Shown: positions 23,132 to 35,449, counted from the first letter of the stretch. The stretch: DNA of 64,000 nucleotides from Phallus indusiatus (GCA_027605045.1 JAQFWX010000048.1:62001-126000), one strand, 5' to 3'. Notes: generated by a model from the sequence alone, not told the origin. Made by a program: numbers and translations.

Positions 23132-24460
23132 CGCCTGGACCTACACAAACCTCAACCTAGAAACCGTCGCCTATTCCAAGCTTTAAATGATCCAAACCCT
23201 CCAAACACTCAAATAGTATACACAGACGGCTCTGCAAGAAACAATGGAGACATAGCAGCAACCACTGGTATTGGTATATGGTATGCAGAAGACGATCCAC
23301 AGAACCAATCCCTAAGACTCCCACAAAGACTAAATACCAACAACACTGCTGAGCTCATGGCAATACTTTTTGTCCTACAAAACACCCCACCCAAAACCAA
23401 ACTAGAAATACGAACTGACTCTCAATATAGTATAAACCAATTGACAAAATACTTACATAAAAATATGCAGCAAGGATGGTTAGGAACCGCAAATAAAGAA
23501 ATTATAGCTGCTATAGCAACATGGCTCTTATGCAGAGAACAATGTGGCTCTTGCACATACCTTCGGAAAGTAGACGGCCATAGCGGTGACCTGGGAAACG
23601 ATGGCGCTGATGAACTCGCAACCCAAGGAGCAGACAAAACCATACCAGACAACGTAACCCTCACAGCACCACCAGAACATAGAATCCTTGGCTTCACACT
23701 AGCCGAAGCCACACAAGCTCTAATATACCGTGCCATCCTAGATGCAAAGAACACGCCAATGAGGCCACGAACAGTAAGCATGTTAGAAATAGCGAAAACA
23801 GATATTCAAGACCTCACCGGCACCATCCCCAGTGATGAGACAATATGGAGATCCCTACGACACAACTGCCTGAGCAAAAGCATCCAAGCCTTTCTATGGA
23901 AATCCCTACACGATGTACACAAAATAGGAATATACTGGCAAGGAATACCTGGGTTTGAACAGAGAGGTCTGTGCCATGCCTGCAATGAAACCGAGACGCT
24001 TGAACACATACTCCTGAAATGTCCCCACACAGGACAACAAATAGCCTGGTCTAAAGCCAAATCCTTCTGGACCGTTGGGATTGAATGGAGAGAACCTACC
24101 TTGGGCAACATCCTAGCCTGTGCCGCTCCACTAATCCAAACAAACGAACAAGTGGACAAATCCATTATACGCCTGTATGCAATACTGCTATCCGAAACTG
24201 CCTTCTTCATATGGAAACTACACTGCGAATGGAAGATCAAAAACCAAGGAGACCCAGCCAAAAAGCCTCACCGGGACGAAATCAGGGCACGATGGCAGAA
24301 AACCATGGATCAAAAGATCAAAACAGATTTTCTTTTGACTAACCTGAAGTTTGGCAGGAAAGCCATCCAGGAAGACGAGGTTACTGAGACATGGAAACAT
24401 GTCTTATCAGCAACTCAGATCCAAGAGTACTTGGAACCGACTGCGCAGCTGGGGTTTTAG
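23132..24460 (+). CDS. LINE ORF2 C-terminus: RNase H and CCHC region
   Basis: This is the coding end of the LINE. The RNase H domain shows YTDGSARNNG (catalytic Asp, about 23218), NNTAELMAI (Glu), IRTDSQYSI (Asp) and GHSGDLGNDGADELA (last Asp, about 23580-23625). A cysteine/histidine module follows (GLCHACNETETLEHILLKC, about 23965-24020). The frame ends at TAG 24458-24460. An RNase H domain in a LINE fits Tad1- or I-like clades. The copy lacks RT and endonuclease. The frame is still open, so insertion was fairly recent. Confidence 0.85.
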   Translation, partial: RLDLHKPQPRNRRLFQALNDPNPPNTQIVYTDGSARNNGDIAATTGIGIWYAEDDPQNQSLRLPQRLNTNNTAELMAILFVLQNTPPKTKLEIRTDSQYSINQLTKYLHKNMQQGWLGTANKEIIAAIATWLLCREQCGSCTYLRKVDGHSGDLGNDGADELATQGADKTIPDNVTLTAPPEHRILGFTLAEATQALIYRAILDAKNTPMRPRTVSMLEIAKTDIQDLTGTIPSDETIWRSLRHNCLSKSIQAFLWKSLHDVHKIGIYWQGIPGFEQRGLCHACNETETLEHILLKCPHTGQQIAWSKAKSFWTVGIEWREPTLGNILACAAPLIQTNEQVDKSIIRLYAILLSETAFFIWKLHCEWKIKNQGDPAKKPHRDEIRARWQKTMDQKIKTDFLLTNLKFGRKAIQEDEVTETWKHVLSATQIQEYLEPTAQLGF

Positions 24461-24485
24461 TAGGTAGGTATGGCGTAAGATGACC

Positions 24486-24564
24486 CTGTGACCCTTGAGT
24501 CACAGAGTCATCGGACGCACGGTAAGTCATGAGCCCTACACTATTGATGTCTGTTAGACATCAA
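24486..24564 (+). other. Two hairpins in the LINE 3' UTR
   Basis: CTGTGAC-6 nt-GTCACAG (24486-24505) and TTGATGTC-5 nt-GACATCAA (24544-24564) lie about 150-220 bp before the poly(A). Such stems can act as the RT recognition signal in LINE tails; that role is inferred here. Confidence 0.55.
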
Positions 24565-25138
24565 TGTGCATAAAAGCATTTCCCCACGGGGCCGCCTCGT
24601 CTCTCCAATATAATCTCCACTCAAAGTAGGTTGAAATCCCTACGAACCCTTCTGATGGGACAGGAAAAACTCCAAGTGAGAAACCTCCTGTCCATTCCAA
24701 CATCCTTCCAAAAAAAAAAAAAAAAAAAAAAACAAATACTACATTGATCGACACAACCGACATCTGCCAAACTCCACTGAACGTGTACAGTACCTTCAGT
24801 GCAAACCAGAGTATTTTTGTGTTTCACGTCACAAGAATTTATGGATTCACCATTCCATCGCAAAGCTTCAGGAGGGTGCAATTTATAGATTCAAGTCTTC
24901 GTGGCAAGGTTTTGCTGATTTTCTCAATCAGACAAAGCTTCGTGGCACTCTCCAACTCGATCCCAAACTTACCTATCGTTTATTTGTGGAGAACTTTGTT
25001 CGACGATTGTTAGTAGCACATGACCTTGAAGACTCTTTTATCTGTGCTCGTGATCCCAGTCCGGAAGCTCTTATTAAAAGCATTCTACAACAAATTGGCT
25101 TTAATAGAGCTTTAGTTCCAGGTGGCCTGACTCACACA

Positions 25139-25536
25139 TGTCAGGGTATGCTACCGCGTCCCCTCACCTTCCTTATTTATTATCATCGGTATATATTCCC
25201 CTCTATTTTATTTATATTTCCCATATATTATTTCCATCCTCCGTTTGCTCCCCCTGTCTCTATTCCACTTTCTCTACTTGCGCGCATCGCGCGCTCGTAC
25301 CCGGCGTGACACCGTGGGCGTCACGTCGCTTATGTTCGGTTCGGGCGTCTGGCACTTAGCTGTGTCAGGGCCGCATGCCATGTTATCGTTTTTCATGTAT
25401 ATAGTCGCCGTCCCTAGAGTGAGGGTCCCTAAGCTTGTTCTCTTAGGATCCCCTCCCTCTAGGTGAGTAGTTAGTTCTCCCCAATATATTTATCTTAGGA
25501 TCCCCTCCCTCTAGTGTGAGCTGAGTAGCCCTAACA
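25139..25536 (+). mobile_element. Solo LTR family A, copy A5 (inside the KDZ gene)
   Basis: 398 bp with TSD ACACA (25134-25138 and 25537-25541). It splits the codons of THTC|QEC in the cysteine-cluster region. Confidence 0.9.
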
Positions 25537-26649
25537 ACACATGTCAAGAGTGTACACATCCCAAGCGCTACCGGGAGAATTTGGTTGACTTGACACAACG
25601 GGAGGATGCGATTGTTGGTGATAATCCAGTGAGAAAAAACTTTTATTTTTTGGGAAAAATGATTTAAATTGTCATCAGCTAAATGCCGACAACCCATCAG
25701 TTTCAAATGATGCATCTTTACCACAGACATATACGCAGTCTCACAATGATAATAATGGTACTCGATGGGTGCGAATGGCAGTGATGGATGGAAAAACCCT
25801 TTCACATAGAGTAAGCGTGACTATAGGTTACTGAATTTCACTGAATTTCTTAGATATGCGCTGTGAAACGCTGTCAAAATCCCCTGATTGACTACCGGTC
25901 TGGACGGTTTTGTGAAGACCACATTGAATTAAAAGATATCTGCGGTGTCATAAATTGTGGTCAGCCAATCAGTGACTATAATGGTGTAACTTGCAGTCTT
26001 CAACAACATCAGTATATTTATAGCAACTTTCAAAATCGTTTTGGTCGAACGTCATTCCTTGGAGTACGACGCGCAATCAAGAAAAATACTGCGGGAATAC
26101 GGTACAATGTCCGAGATGTGGACACAGAAAATGAAGACGATGAAGAAGTTCTGCATACCTTTCGTGCACGACAAACGTATTGCATTCAAACAATTCAATG
26201 GGCGTGTGGTATGCCGATTGCCTGGGGAAAATGCTATGACAGTGAAAGTGTCTCACAAGTACTTTCACTCTGTAATTTTTGGTTCCCAGAACCTCAATTA
26301 CGTCCCCAGTTCATTGCATATGACAATGCCTGCAATTTACTTCCACATATTCTGGCTCAAGGAAACGATGAGTGGTTACAAACTACTAGATTTGTCGTTG
26401 ATGCGTTTCACTATATTAATCACCGGTCATCAGACAAGTTGTGCAAAGAATGGTGTAATCCAGCACCACTCAACGGCTCTCAACCTGATTTGGTACTCTT
26501 CGAGGCAGGAGAAAATGGCCAAGTTCATCCTAAACGAGCTTTCAATACGGAGACGGCTGAGCAGTTCAATGCTTGGATGGATGGATTTCAGTCACAGCTA
26601 CGACAAATGAACAACATTAATTTTGATTTTTTTATTCATTCAATTCTTC

Positions 26650-26995
26650 TGTTAGGGCTACTCAGCTCACACTAGAGGGAGGGGATCCTAAGAGAACAAG
26701 CTTAGGGACCCTCACTCTAGGGACGGCGACTATATACATGAAAAACGATAACGTGGCATGCGGCCCTGACACAGCTAAGTGCTAGGTGCCCAAACCGAGC
26801 CTAAGCGACGTGATGTCACGGGCATCATGCCGGGTACAAGCGCGCGACGCGCGCGAGTAGAGAAAGTGAAATAGGGACGGAACAAGGAAACGGAAAGTGA
26901 AAGTAATGGACAGGAAATGTAAATGGAATAGAAATAAATATATACCGATGATAATAAATAAGGAAAATGAGGGGACGCGGTAGCGTACCCTGACA
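26650..26995 (-). mobile_element. Solo LTR family A, copy A6, short form (inside the KDZ gene)
   Basis: 346 bp with TSD TCTTC (26645-26649 and 26996-27000). It carries only one of the two 21-bp boxes, so about 50 bp was lost by recombination between them. It interrupts the last 20 codons of the KDZ frame. Confidence 0.9.
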
Positions 26996-27050
26996 TCTTC
27001 TGTTATACAAAGAGGAAGTACAGTCGAAGGGAATGGAGAATGTACTCTAA

Positions 27051-28313
27051 AATACTAAATAACACTGCTGTGCGTTGCTGTACAATGACTAAATTGCATC
27101 TCGTCACACTCCGATGAATCACCTAAGCTTCCAAAACATAGAGAACAGTGAGCACATGAAAATAGTTCGAAATCAAAGGAGACTCATGTACAAACGCACG
27201 CACCATCTTGGAAGGGCAAACCATAGAGCTGACATGATGCGACAGGCTCCCAATCCAGACAGCCAATACAGCCGGAAATGGAAATTGAAGACCTAAAAAA
27301 TGACATGAGGTAGTGTTGTTTGTAGTGTTGTTTGAAAAGACAGCATTTGAGCATGAAAACTTACGGAAACACGAACCATGGAATGCACAAAGGATGAACG
27401 CGAGTCATGCCTATAGTGAGGGTGAATGTTCCCCGGCCCAGCCTCCAAATATGCATGAGTGGTTTTAAAACCTGTTGGGTCAACCAGCGTTAGCACAAAA
27501 CTCAGTGGTAGCAAGAAAAGAAAGTTTACAAAAGCCCTGGATAGGGCAATATGGCATGAACACGCTGGTGGGACCATAGGTGACAGCAACAAGGCCCACA
27601 GCCAATTGTGCAGAGTACCAAACCTAAAACATAATGAAGTTTCAATGAGCTACAATGATTTTCAACGAAAAAAAGGCAAGTTACGCACCATATAAGTCTT
27701 TTCAGCCTCAAGAAAATGAGGTGACGACTACTGGATCCCATTGAAATCTGCTGGATGTTGCCGGACTGCAGTACAAAAATAAGTTTATCAATGACATTCA
27801 TTCATCTGCACCAAAATGGATTGCTCACCGGCGTTATTCAGACATGCAGGCTGTGAGCCAGAAATCTTTATCGGTGGACACCATACTACAGCGACATCCG
27901 TCGCTGCGTCGGATTTGTCAGCGTCGGTTATGGGTGTGTGTAGGTCGACGCTGAACTCCGATGAAATTCCGCGACGTTGACGCTGAAGACCGCCGGTGCC
28001 TGGAGCCGAACGGCAACCTACGGCGACGTCTTGACTGAATAAGGTATTACTGGAAGTGGGAGCTGTGACAGTGTGACGTCACGTAACGGGCATCTTACAG
28101 ACATCGATGTCGGCGTTCAACGTCAGAAAACAGCAGAAAACACTATTGCAGGTGTTGATCGGGACTATGCGGTAAACACTGAGGTGAATCCTGAGGATAA
28201 TTACTAAGATCGACGGTTTCATGGTGAGTCCATTTCGAGCTGGTTTCTTTTTCTTTTCTCATAAGATCATAGGATTGGCTGGTCGGTGAAATAGGCACGT
28301 TCTTCGTATACCT
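27051..28313. other. KDZ downstream region, no gene recognised
   Basis: Short ORFs only (for example 27459-27695 on the plus strand, Lys-rich), none with a motif that I know. The outer end of the KDZ transposon is probably here, but I found no convincing inverted repeat with the 10.4-11.5 kb side. Confidence 0.4.
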
Positions 28314-31300
28314 CATGAGAAGCGCTATGCAAACAAGCATAGGAATCCTCATTTACCTCACGACTTCGTCCCTTATTCATGTCCTGTCCCATCTCTGGCA
28401 CGCGCAGCGTTTACTACGCCTCTGTCTCCAAGCACTGCTCGACCCCCCGCGGCCTCGTCTGACTCGTACCCTTTCCCATCACCTGACAACCTGTCGAGTT
28501 CAGTGTTAGGGTTGGCAGCATATGCGAAGCATATCTTTCTTGGTTGTCATACTGATGGTCATGACATCAATGATGTACGTGCGCAATAATGACAGTGAGA
28601 TTGAACAGCTAGACTGAGTAGCGTCTCAGTTTCTTTAGATTTGGGGTCGTTGTATAAAGCTGGCGCTTCATGGGCACACAGGCAACGTTCTCGTTTTAGA
28701 AATCGACAGAGAACGTGAATGGCCATTCAGCTCGTCAAGTAAGTTGTGATCACAGTCTTGTTAAATTGTGCTGAGCATCCCGCAAGCGAGAGTACGGTCA
28801 GAATACGGTCCACGCGAGACCTCACTTGCTACTACATCTCGACACTTCCGCAGGCGACGTATTCTCACTCGCATATTCACCTTCAGTCAACACACTATTT
28901 TGGGTGTCAAAACACTAATTTACAATGGTACGATCTTTCAGAGCTACCGCCTTGGATGCAAAGCACCGAACCACCGCAACCACCGCCGTCTCTACCATTA
29001 CCACCAAACAACTGCACCAACTGAGTCTCATTCGACCAAATAGACGCAAATGGGGATGGGGACGGCGAAACTGGTGATACTGGTTTAGCACTCAACCGCA
29101 AAAAATGGCCCCGCTTTTCCAATAACCCCCTTCGTCTAGGCCGTTCCGTTCTCTACCCCGTTCATTCTGCCACTCCGTAAAATCAATCTGGTTTCTCAAC
29201 ACCAGCCCTTCATTCGCATACCCTACACGTTCTTCGAGTTCCCCGCAGTTATATATTCAGCTCATTATAGGTATATCTATTGTATGACACTGCTTCCTAG
29301 GCCTCCTTGCGACCGGCCGACACCGACAACACCGGGAAAACTACAACAAAAATGAAAATGCTCAGGCGTGTTGATTCTGACGCCAATGTTCTGCTCATAA
29401 CTGGCGGAGGAGACGAATGTATAAAGTTATGGAATTGCATCAGCACGTCTCAAGGACCTGTTTTATTAGATACCTTTGAATGTAATCAAAGAGAAGTGTT
29501 GTCGCTCGTGGCGCGTGATGGCACGATTTATGCGGGGTGTCGGGATGGGTGTGTTGCTGTTTGAGATTGAGACGGGGAGTCTGGTTAGACTCATGGCTCA
29601 GGAGGTTAGATTTTTAACCTTAGTTTCTTATTGGGGTTTGACTTGTATTCTAAAATTCAGACGTGTTGGCTATGTCGATGGTCAACTCGGTATACGTGTT
29701 GCGTCAATGGCTGGATTCAGGTATTATATTTGTATATTTTTATTCATACACATTGCCTTTAGACTAAATCCTTCTTTCTACTTATTTGTTTAGCGCTGGT
29801 CAACCCAATTTGCACGGTGTCGTGGCACGCCTCCCTCGAATTATTTTGTCCTCCATCATCACACGATTATTATGTCCATTGCAGTCTTCTTCATTTCCAT
29901 TTCAACAAAAGCCTGATGATGGTGGTGAGGAATTAAGTCTATAAATACAAATGAGTGGTGTTTTATTACCGGCGGAAATGACAACTTCCATCAAGCGTTG
30001 TTTAACGCGGTTGGGCGCGGACACTAAAATGGTAGATGAACAGTGGACAAAAAAGAGCGTACGACTTATTTTGAGATTACGACTGGACAATAAACACTCC
30101 CGCTTGTCTTAGCAACTTCAAGGGAGTAGCAGGGTCATCCGATAAACCAAAACCGCGTATTCTTTTTTACAGGTACGTGCGCTGCGCACCAACAAAAAAA
30201 ATCTGTCCCCTCTTTTTTTGGTCTTCTTCCTTTTCTAAATTTGCAAAATTAGGTACTAAGATGTAATTTCAGCACCACGTAAATCATGGAAAAACGTGTC
30301 CGTCCGAAACAAACGGAATGGATATCTTTACGGACGTGGTGTATCGGATAATGAAGGACCTATTTTGGTTGTTGCGTATGCTGCGGATTTGTTGAGGTGT
30401 TTGATTGAGGGAGTGGAGGAGGCAGGGAGTGGAGGGTTTGAGGGGAGTATAAGGTGAGTTTGGAGTAGTCCAATTTGGTGGGGGTGTTGATGGTTTGGAT
30501 TTGGGCAGGATTCAATTGGTGAATTTCTTTGGATGATCTGATTTGAATGTAGTAATTTGAATCCAATTGGTGAAGATACACCGTGTATCACGGATTACGT
30601 GGGGTTGTTTATGCTACAATCGACGTGTTCAATTCGGGACCAGATTTGCATTCGGGCGTTACTTAAAGGTGGAAGTGTCAATGAACACGTGCGAATGCAT
30701 ATGTCATGTATTCGCATTTTTCATCAATCGCCTGTTTGACAGCATCTTTAGGGTTAAAAATTTTGTTGGACGGAAACTGAAAAGTCCTTATATTCGGATT
30801 CTGTGGGTCGTTCGCCCTCTCTTGCCGGCGGTACTGGTCAATACCAATCTCTTTTCCTTTGTTAGACGAACTATTCGCACTTTTATCAACTCTAGCAAAT
30901 AAACCCGCCCAATCATTCTCGTCGTGGTGGAGTGAGCCTATTTTTCGGAGTGTGCACAGCGTTGAGACCTCCGGTCCCGGAAGTGAGTGTCATTCAAATC
31001 GTAAACCACGTTTTGAATAACATTTTGAGTTCATAGATTCTACTGTTATACTAGCCGGCGTGCGTGCCAAAGTCTTCATTCGGGTTATACCAGATCAGAA
31101 ATTGGAGACGGTGAGTGCGTTTGTGTCGCACGCTAAAGAGAGTTTCGAAAAACTCCAGTCTAGCTGTACTCTTAAAGTACAAGTTTCATTCCAATCTTGT
31201 TCAAACGGATGCTCATAGTATTTTTCGTTGTAGGTTAATATTGATAGAACAGCGGATTGGTGGTTGGGAATTCTAAAACGTCGATATTTCAAGATTCAGG

Positions 31301-31760
31301 CGTGAACGACCCGTGGAAGAGGAATAAGGGATCAAGCCGTTGCAGATTCGGGAAGGTGGTGTAAGATGCGTGGTTTACTGTGCCATTTTTGTAGAAAGTC
31401 CCCATGGGACAGAGTTCGGTCAGTGATGGTGATGTTTTTTTTTTTGCATTGCTGCGTTTTTTCCGATGAAACTGAGACCTAAGTTTATTCAGACGTGTCA
31501 AACTTCGTTTAAATACACAAATTGTAGGTAAGATCCGGTGCTCACGTGAGCACGCTATATTGCTGATCCGATCGTTTCTCCTGACTTGCGCAGTGTGAGT
31601 TACCGACTCGGAACATCATCTTCGGCTGTAGAGGATCATCTTGCCAATGGGCGCATCTCGTTGATAATCTTCGTCGCGGAAAATCTATCATGAAGCGATT
31701 TTGCTTGCTGTGTCTGCTGTGTCTTCATCTGGCGTGTTGGAACCTTAAGTTGTGGGCTAA
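28314..31760 (+). pseudogene. DUG2-like WD40/M20 peptidase gene, copy 1 (decayed)
   Basis: Fragments in several frames follow the order of the fungal Dug2 protein, the WD40-M20 subunit of the complex that degrades glutathione. A WD40-like part includes YSHSHIHLQST/HTILGVKTLIYNGT and LITGGGDECIKLWN (29390-29430). An M20 peptidase-like part includes DLHSG-type and hydrophobic blocks around 30560-30760, GVRAKVFIRVIPDQKLETVSAF (about 31055-31120), ADWWLGI (31250) and DHLANGRISL (about 31630). Stops and frame changes are frequent, so it is a pseudogene. The same segment, inverted and also decayed, lies at 53250-62520, and in both places a DUF6533 gene follows. Confidence 0.55.
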
Positions 31761-32199
31761 GTGCTGACACTTTCCTTTGCCATACTCGCCACGCCGTGCT
31801 ATATTACGGTTTATTTTTAATGTACATACCTTCGAAATGTTTTCATACCAAGCGGCTCAGTTGCGAGAAGGGGACACAATATCACTGGGTCGAGGGTTTA
31901 CATATACATATACCCAAAGTTTGAAATGGGCGCAAATTGTTCGATATCCGACGGCTCATCTCAGCTGACAATCTGGTGATACTATAACCATCACGCTCCA
32001 TCGAAAGCCTCATTTTTTAAATTTCAAGAGGCATTTGAGCTCTGATGCGTTACGATTGAGATGGGTTGATCCATGATATAAATATTATATATATATTAAG
32101 GACGCTTTGCATGTTAGCAAAATTTCAGGGTTCTCACTGACAGCACTGAGGTTAATTACTTCAAGTCACAACTTCTATATCATTCATCTTCTCCATATC

Positions 32200-33969
32200 A
32201 TGAACAGCACAAGGACTACCAAAAATGCTTTAACTGCGGAGATTATTATTCAAGAGGCATTTAATGAGTATGTGTCAATTTGTTTAATGCCTGTCATTGC
32301 ATCTGATATGATTATGGGATTAGCTATGTTTACAATTTAATTCTTTTCAGTGTAGCATGTGAGCAACACAACATCATAAGAGGATCTTAACGAGACAGAA
32401 AATCTTTAGCAACTAGTTTTTATACTACCCTGATAACATTTTCTCGAGAAAAAGAGTATATATGGTCTAGATCATTCAGTTTGCCTACCTTATTGTACAT
32501 TTTCGCAAGATATGGAATTTTGCTGGTCCAAGGACTTTCAACCGTAGTACAATTTGTTTCAGTAAGTTGATACACATAAATATGCCAGTGGTACCTTCAA
32601 TGCCTCATTGCTGTTATATCCCACTTTCCTAAGCTTGGAAGGTAAACATTATTATAAATACCTTATTAAGTTCACTGAAAACACAGAAACTTAAAGAACT
32701 TGCAACATACTCTTTCAGTTGCTGGACGTTCTTCTTCTTTTCACATATATTGGTATTCAAGGTCAGTGTTCCATCATTCATTAATGCGAAATTGATGTAA
32801 TAGACACCTCAGGATTATTGGCCGTTCGAGCATATTCAATATGCAAAGGAAATAAAGTTCTCGGTTTAGCTTTGGCCTTTGACCTTTTTTTTTATCTGGG
32901 TTTGCAGCTGTATGGTAAGAATCTGATGACAATGATCATGAGGCTATTATAGTTACCTTTCTTTTTGGTGATAGTCATAGGAGCATTCCCCGGGTGTCTT
33001 ATGAGGTCTGTAGTTCATGCACAATCTTAAAGGTCAGAGGTCCTTATGAGCATGCGTTAACAATTATCTTTGCGATTGCCGATGAAGCCGTCCGACGAAA
33101 GTAACTACCAGTATGGCTCATGCTCATTGATGTTTTAGATGTGTTTATAACCAAACCGGTTTAGTCGACACTCTCCTTAACATCACCACTGTTTGTACAG
33201 ATTTACTTATATTTGGCATTTGCATATGGAGCCTCTGGGGTATATGGAGACTGAAATGCAACAGCGGAATTCAAAATAATAGCCTTATTTCCATGCTTAT
33301 TACACAAAGTAAGTTTGGTGGGATTTATAACAAGGGTTACTGAGCAATGTACAGGTATATTTCGATGTTGGTAAGGTCTCATCAGTTGATATTGACAGTC
33401 ATCTTGTGTCTTATTATGGCTTTCTACTTGAAGTTTTGTCATCACCATTACTCTCGTTGATGTCCTTCTTGTACAGGTAAGTTTTTGATCATATAAAATG
33501 GAAGTATGAACTGAGATTTTCTTAGCTTAAAAGTGTAAGGCCCCTGTTCATTAAATTGCCACACATTATGCTCCTTAACATATTATCCAATTACATAAAC
33601 TCAATCCTCTCAGGAATTTATATCATCAAGTTACACAATGATACAAAATGTGTAAGGTTCATCTCATCACAATGCACATATTTTCATGATTAACCTCTCC
33701 CAAGCTTGTCAGCAACTCTAGTGGCCGATTTCACTCTTGATCTTCGTTGCCTCAATTCGGCCAAAATTGAAGCTAGTCAAATGACCTTACCATCCCTTCG
33801 ATTTTCAAATGTTCTTCAACATGTGCATCAATCCTTCCTTGTGGAAATGGCCACTCCCGAAGCAAGAAATGTGGAGTCAGAGGAAGTTAGAGACAATGAT
33901 CATGATAATTTATCTAGATCTGCAGATGATGTTATTGACATTCAAGGTGCTGAAATCACTGAGGGCTAG
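32200..33969 (+). pseudogene. DUF6533-family membrane protein gene, copy 1
   Basis: The first exon (ATG 32200) encodes ALTAEIIIQEAFNEYVSICL and a hydrophobic segment MPVIASDMIMGLAMF. A second block at about 32400-32560 carries the DUF6533 core FYTTLITFSREKEYIWSRSFSLPTLLYIFARY. Further hydrophobic exons lie near 32740-32940 (an LDVLLLFTYIG-like block, then SICEGNKVLGLALAF), and the last exon ends with TAG 33967-33969. DUF6533 proteins are multi-pass membrane proteins of Agaricomycetes with no known function. Frame joins between several exons are not clean (a stop after VACEQHNIIRGS and others), so this copy is probably degraded. It aligns with 52730-50973 on the minus strand. Confidence 0.55.
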
Positions 33970-34419
33970 AAAATTCCTTTGTGTATTATCAATTGGTGCT
34001 AGGGTACGTTGACAGTTTATTTAAATAAACACCCTCGAAGTGTCATTCCGATCATTTCAAAGGTCTAAAATATTCACCCTATATTTCCTGATTCTTTTCT
34101 TATATGTATTTTCCTTATTTTTTTTTCATTTACATAGATGAATTTGTTCCATGAGCCCGTAACTCTTGTTCTTTTATTTATTGATCAATTGACCATTGGG
34201 TACATAAATAACCACAATGTCAAACTGATTCTTTTAGAGCCGTCAGGTATGCTGAAGAGTTTGGCATTAACATTTGAAGAGAGAATTCATCATGCACAAG
34301 TCATTTTCCCAGTGCATTCAGAGTGTGCCAGTGGAAAGTGCTGCAAGTAATTTAGGAACAGTCGTCAGTACAGCCTACTAGTCTCAGTCACGGCAACCAT
34401 CTTTAGTATGGTGGCCGCC

Positions 34420-34498
34420 TGTCATGCGCCATGTGTAGCGCATCTAGGCGGAAGTCCGGGGAAGTCTGGACTACGGGACAGAAGGGACTTGGCTTCAG
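34420..34498 (+). mobile_element. LTR family C fragment (C4)
   Basis: About 79 bp matching the first part of LTR C at 35566 and 37009 (TGTCATGCGCC... GGCGGAAGTCCGGG ... GGACTTGGCTTCAG), then it breaks off. Confidence 0.6.
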
Positions 34499-34535
34499 TG
34501 TGATGTATCTGCCGCAACTTACGTGACAGTGACTT

Positions 34536-34932
34536 TGTCAGGGTACGCTACCGCGTCCCCTTATATTTTCCTTATTTATTATCATCGGTATATGTTCACG
34601 TCCATTTTATTTATATTTCCCATATATTATTTCCATCCTCCGTTCATTCCTTCTGTCTCTATTTCACTCTCTCTACTTGCGCGCGTCACGTGCTCGTACC
34701 CGGTGTGATGCCTATGGCATCACGTCGCTTATGTTCGGTTCGGGCGTCTGGCACTTAGCTGTGTCAGGGCCGCACGCCGCACTACTGTTTTATGTATATA
34801 GTCGTTGTACCTAGAGTGAGGGTCCCTAAGCTTGTTCTCTTAGGATCCCCTCCCTCTAGGTGAGTAGTTAGTATATTCCCAATATAGTACTTAGGATCCC
34901 CTCCCTCTAGTTTGAGCTGAGTAGCCCTAACA
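34536..34932 (+). mobile_element. Solo LTR family A, copy A7 (no TSD)
   Basis: 397 bp, complete at both ends, but the flanks are GACTT and GTAGA. The hairpin reads GTGATGCC-TAT-GGCATCAC (34705-34723), a compensated pair relative to A2. Confidence 0.8.
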
Positions 34933-35053
34933 GTAGAACAAGCTTCTACTCGCAGACTGGCCGTTTTTATCAACACTCGTTATCAAAAAGTCGCACTCGA
35001 CACCGACTATCGCAGTGTCGTATTTTTCCCTCGAGTCTCGTCTATAACCGACC

Positions 35054-35449
35054 TGTTAGGGCTACTCAGCTCAGACTAGAGGGAGGGGATCCTAAGACAA
35101 TATATTGGAAGGGAAACTAACTACTCACCTAGAGGGAGGGGATCCTAAGAGAACAAGCTTAGGGACCCTCACTCTAGGTACAGCTACTATATACATAAAA
35201 CGACGACGCGGCGTGTGGCCCTGACACAGCTAAGTGCCAGGCGCCCAAGCCGAACCTAAGCGACGTGATGTCACGGGCATCACGCCGGGTACGAGCGCGC
35301 GACGCGCGCGAGTAGAGAAAGTGAAATAGGGACAGAACAAGGGAACGGAAGGTAAAAGTAAAATACGGAAATGGTAAATGGAATAGGAATGAAATGATGC
35401 CGATGATAATAAATAGAAAAATGAGAGACGGCGGTAGCGTACCCTGACA
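35054..35449 (-). mobile_element. Solo LTR family A, copy A8
   Basis: 396 bp with TSD CGACC (35049-35053 and 35450-35454). It is inverted relative to A7, 121 bp away. Confidence 0.9.

Larger units (their letters stand above)
14082..24732 (+). mobile_element. 5'-truncated LINE inside the KDZ gene
   Basis: The 16-bp duplication CAAATACTACATTGAT (14066-14081 and 24733-24748) flanks an insert that ends in 23 A residues (24710-24732). This is the pattern left by target-primed reverse transcription. Its own sequence is 14082-14185, 22664-22730 and 23132-24732 (about 1.8 kb); the rest is the chromovirus and solo LTR A4 nested in it. Spliced across those insertions, the reading frame runs unbroken from CETPDACKRW into the RNase H domain. 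The 5' end, including endonuclease and RT, is missing, as is usual for LINE copies. Confidence 0.9.
13512..27050 (+). pseudogene. KDZ transposase (CxC5/CxC6 N-terminus), interrupted by retroelements
   Basis: Removing the insertions and one copy of each TSD restores one frame of about 674 codons over 13512-14081, 24749-25138, 25542-25628, 25679-25810, 25854-26649 and 27001-27050, with introns at 25629-25678 and 25811-25853. The N-terminal half has paired cysteines (CRFCKG, THTCQEC, CAVKRC...CEDH, GVINCGQP) like the cysteine clusters that accompany KDZ transposases. The C-terminal half has the RNase-H-like signature YDNACNLLPHI with its Asp, WCNPAP, and a Glu in FNTETAEQFNAWMDGF. These transposases cut and move DNA in the nucleus. 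ATG 13512 was chosen over an upstream TTG. The gene is inactive: a LINE sits at 14082-24732, and solo LTRs sit at 25139-25536 and 26650-26995. The coding frame outside the insertions looks undamaged. Confidence 0.8.

Noticed and set aside
27459..27695. 78-codon plus-strand ORF downstream of KDZ
   Set aside because: Lys-rich, no motif and overlapped by minus-strand ORFs; not supportable as a gene.
35054..35449. A7 and A8 as terminal inverted repeats of one element
   Set aside because: A8 has its own TSD CGACC and the 121 bp between them hold nothing; they are two separate insertions.
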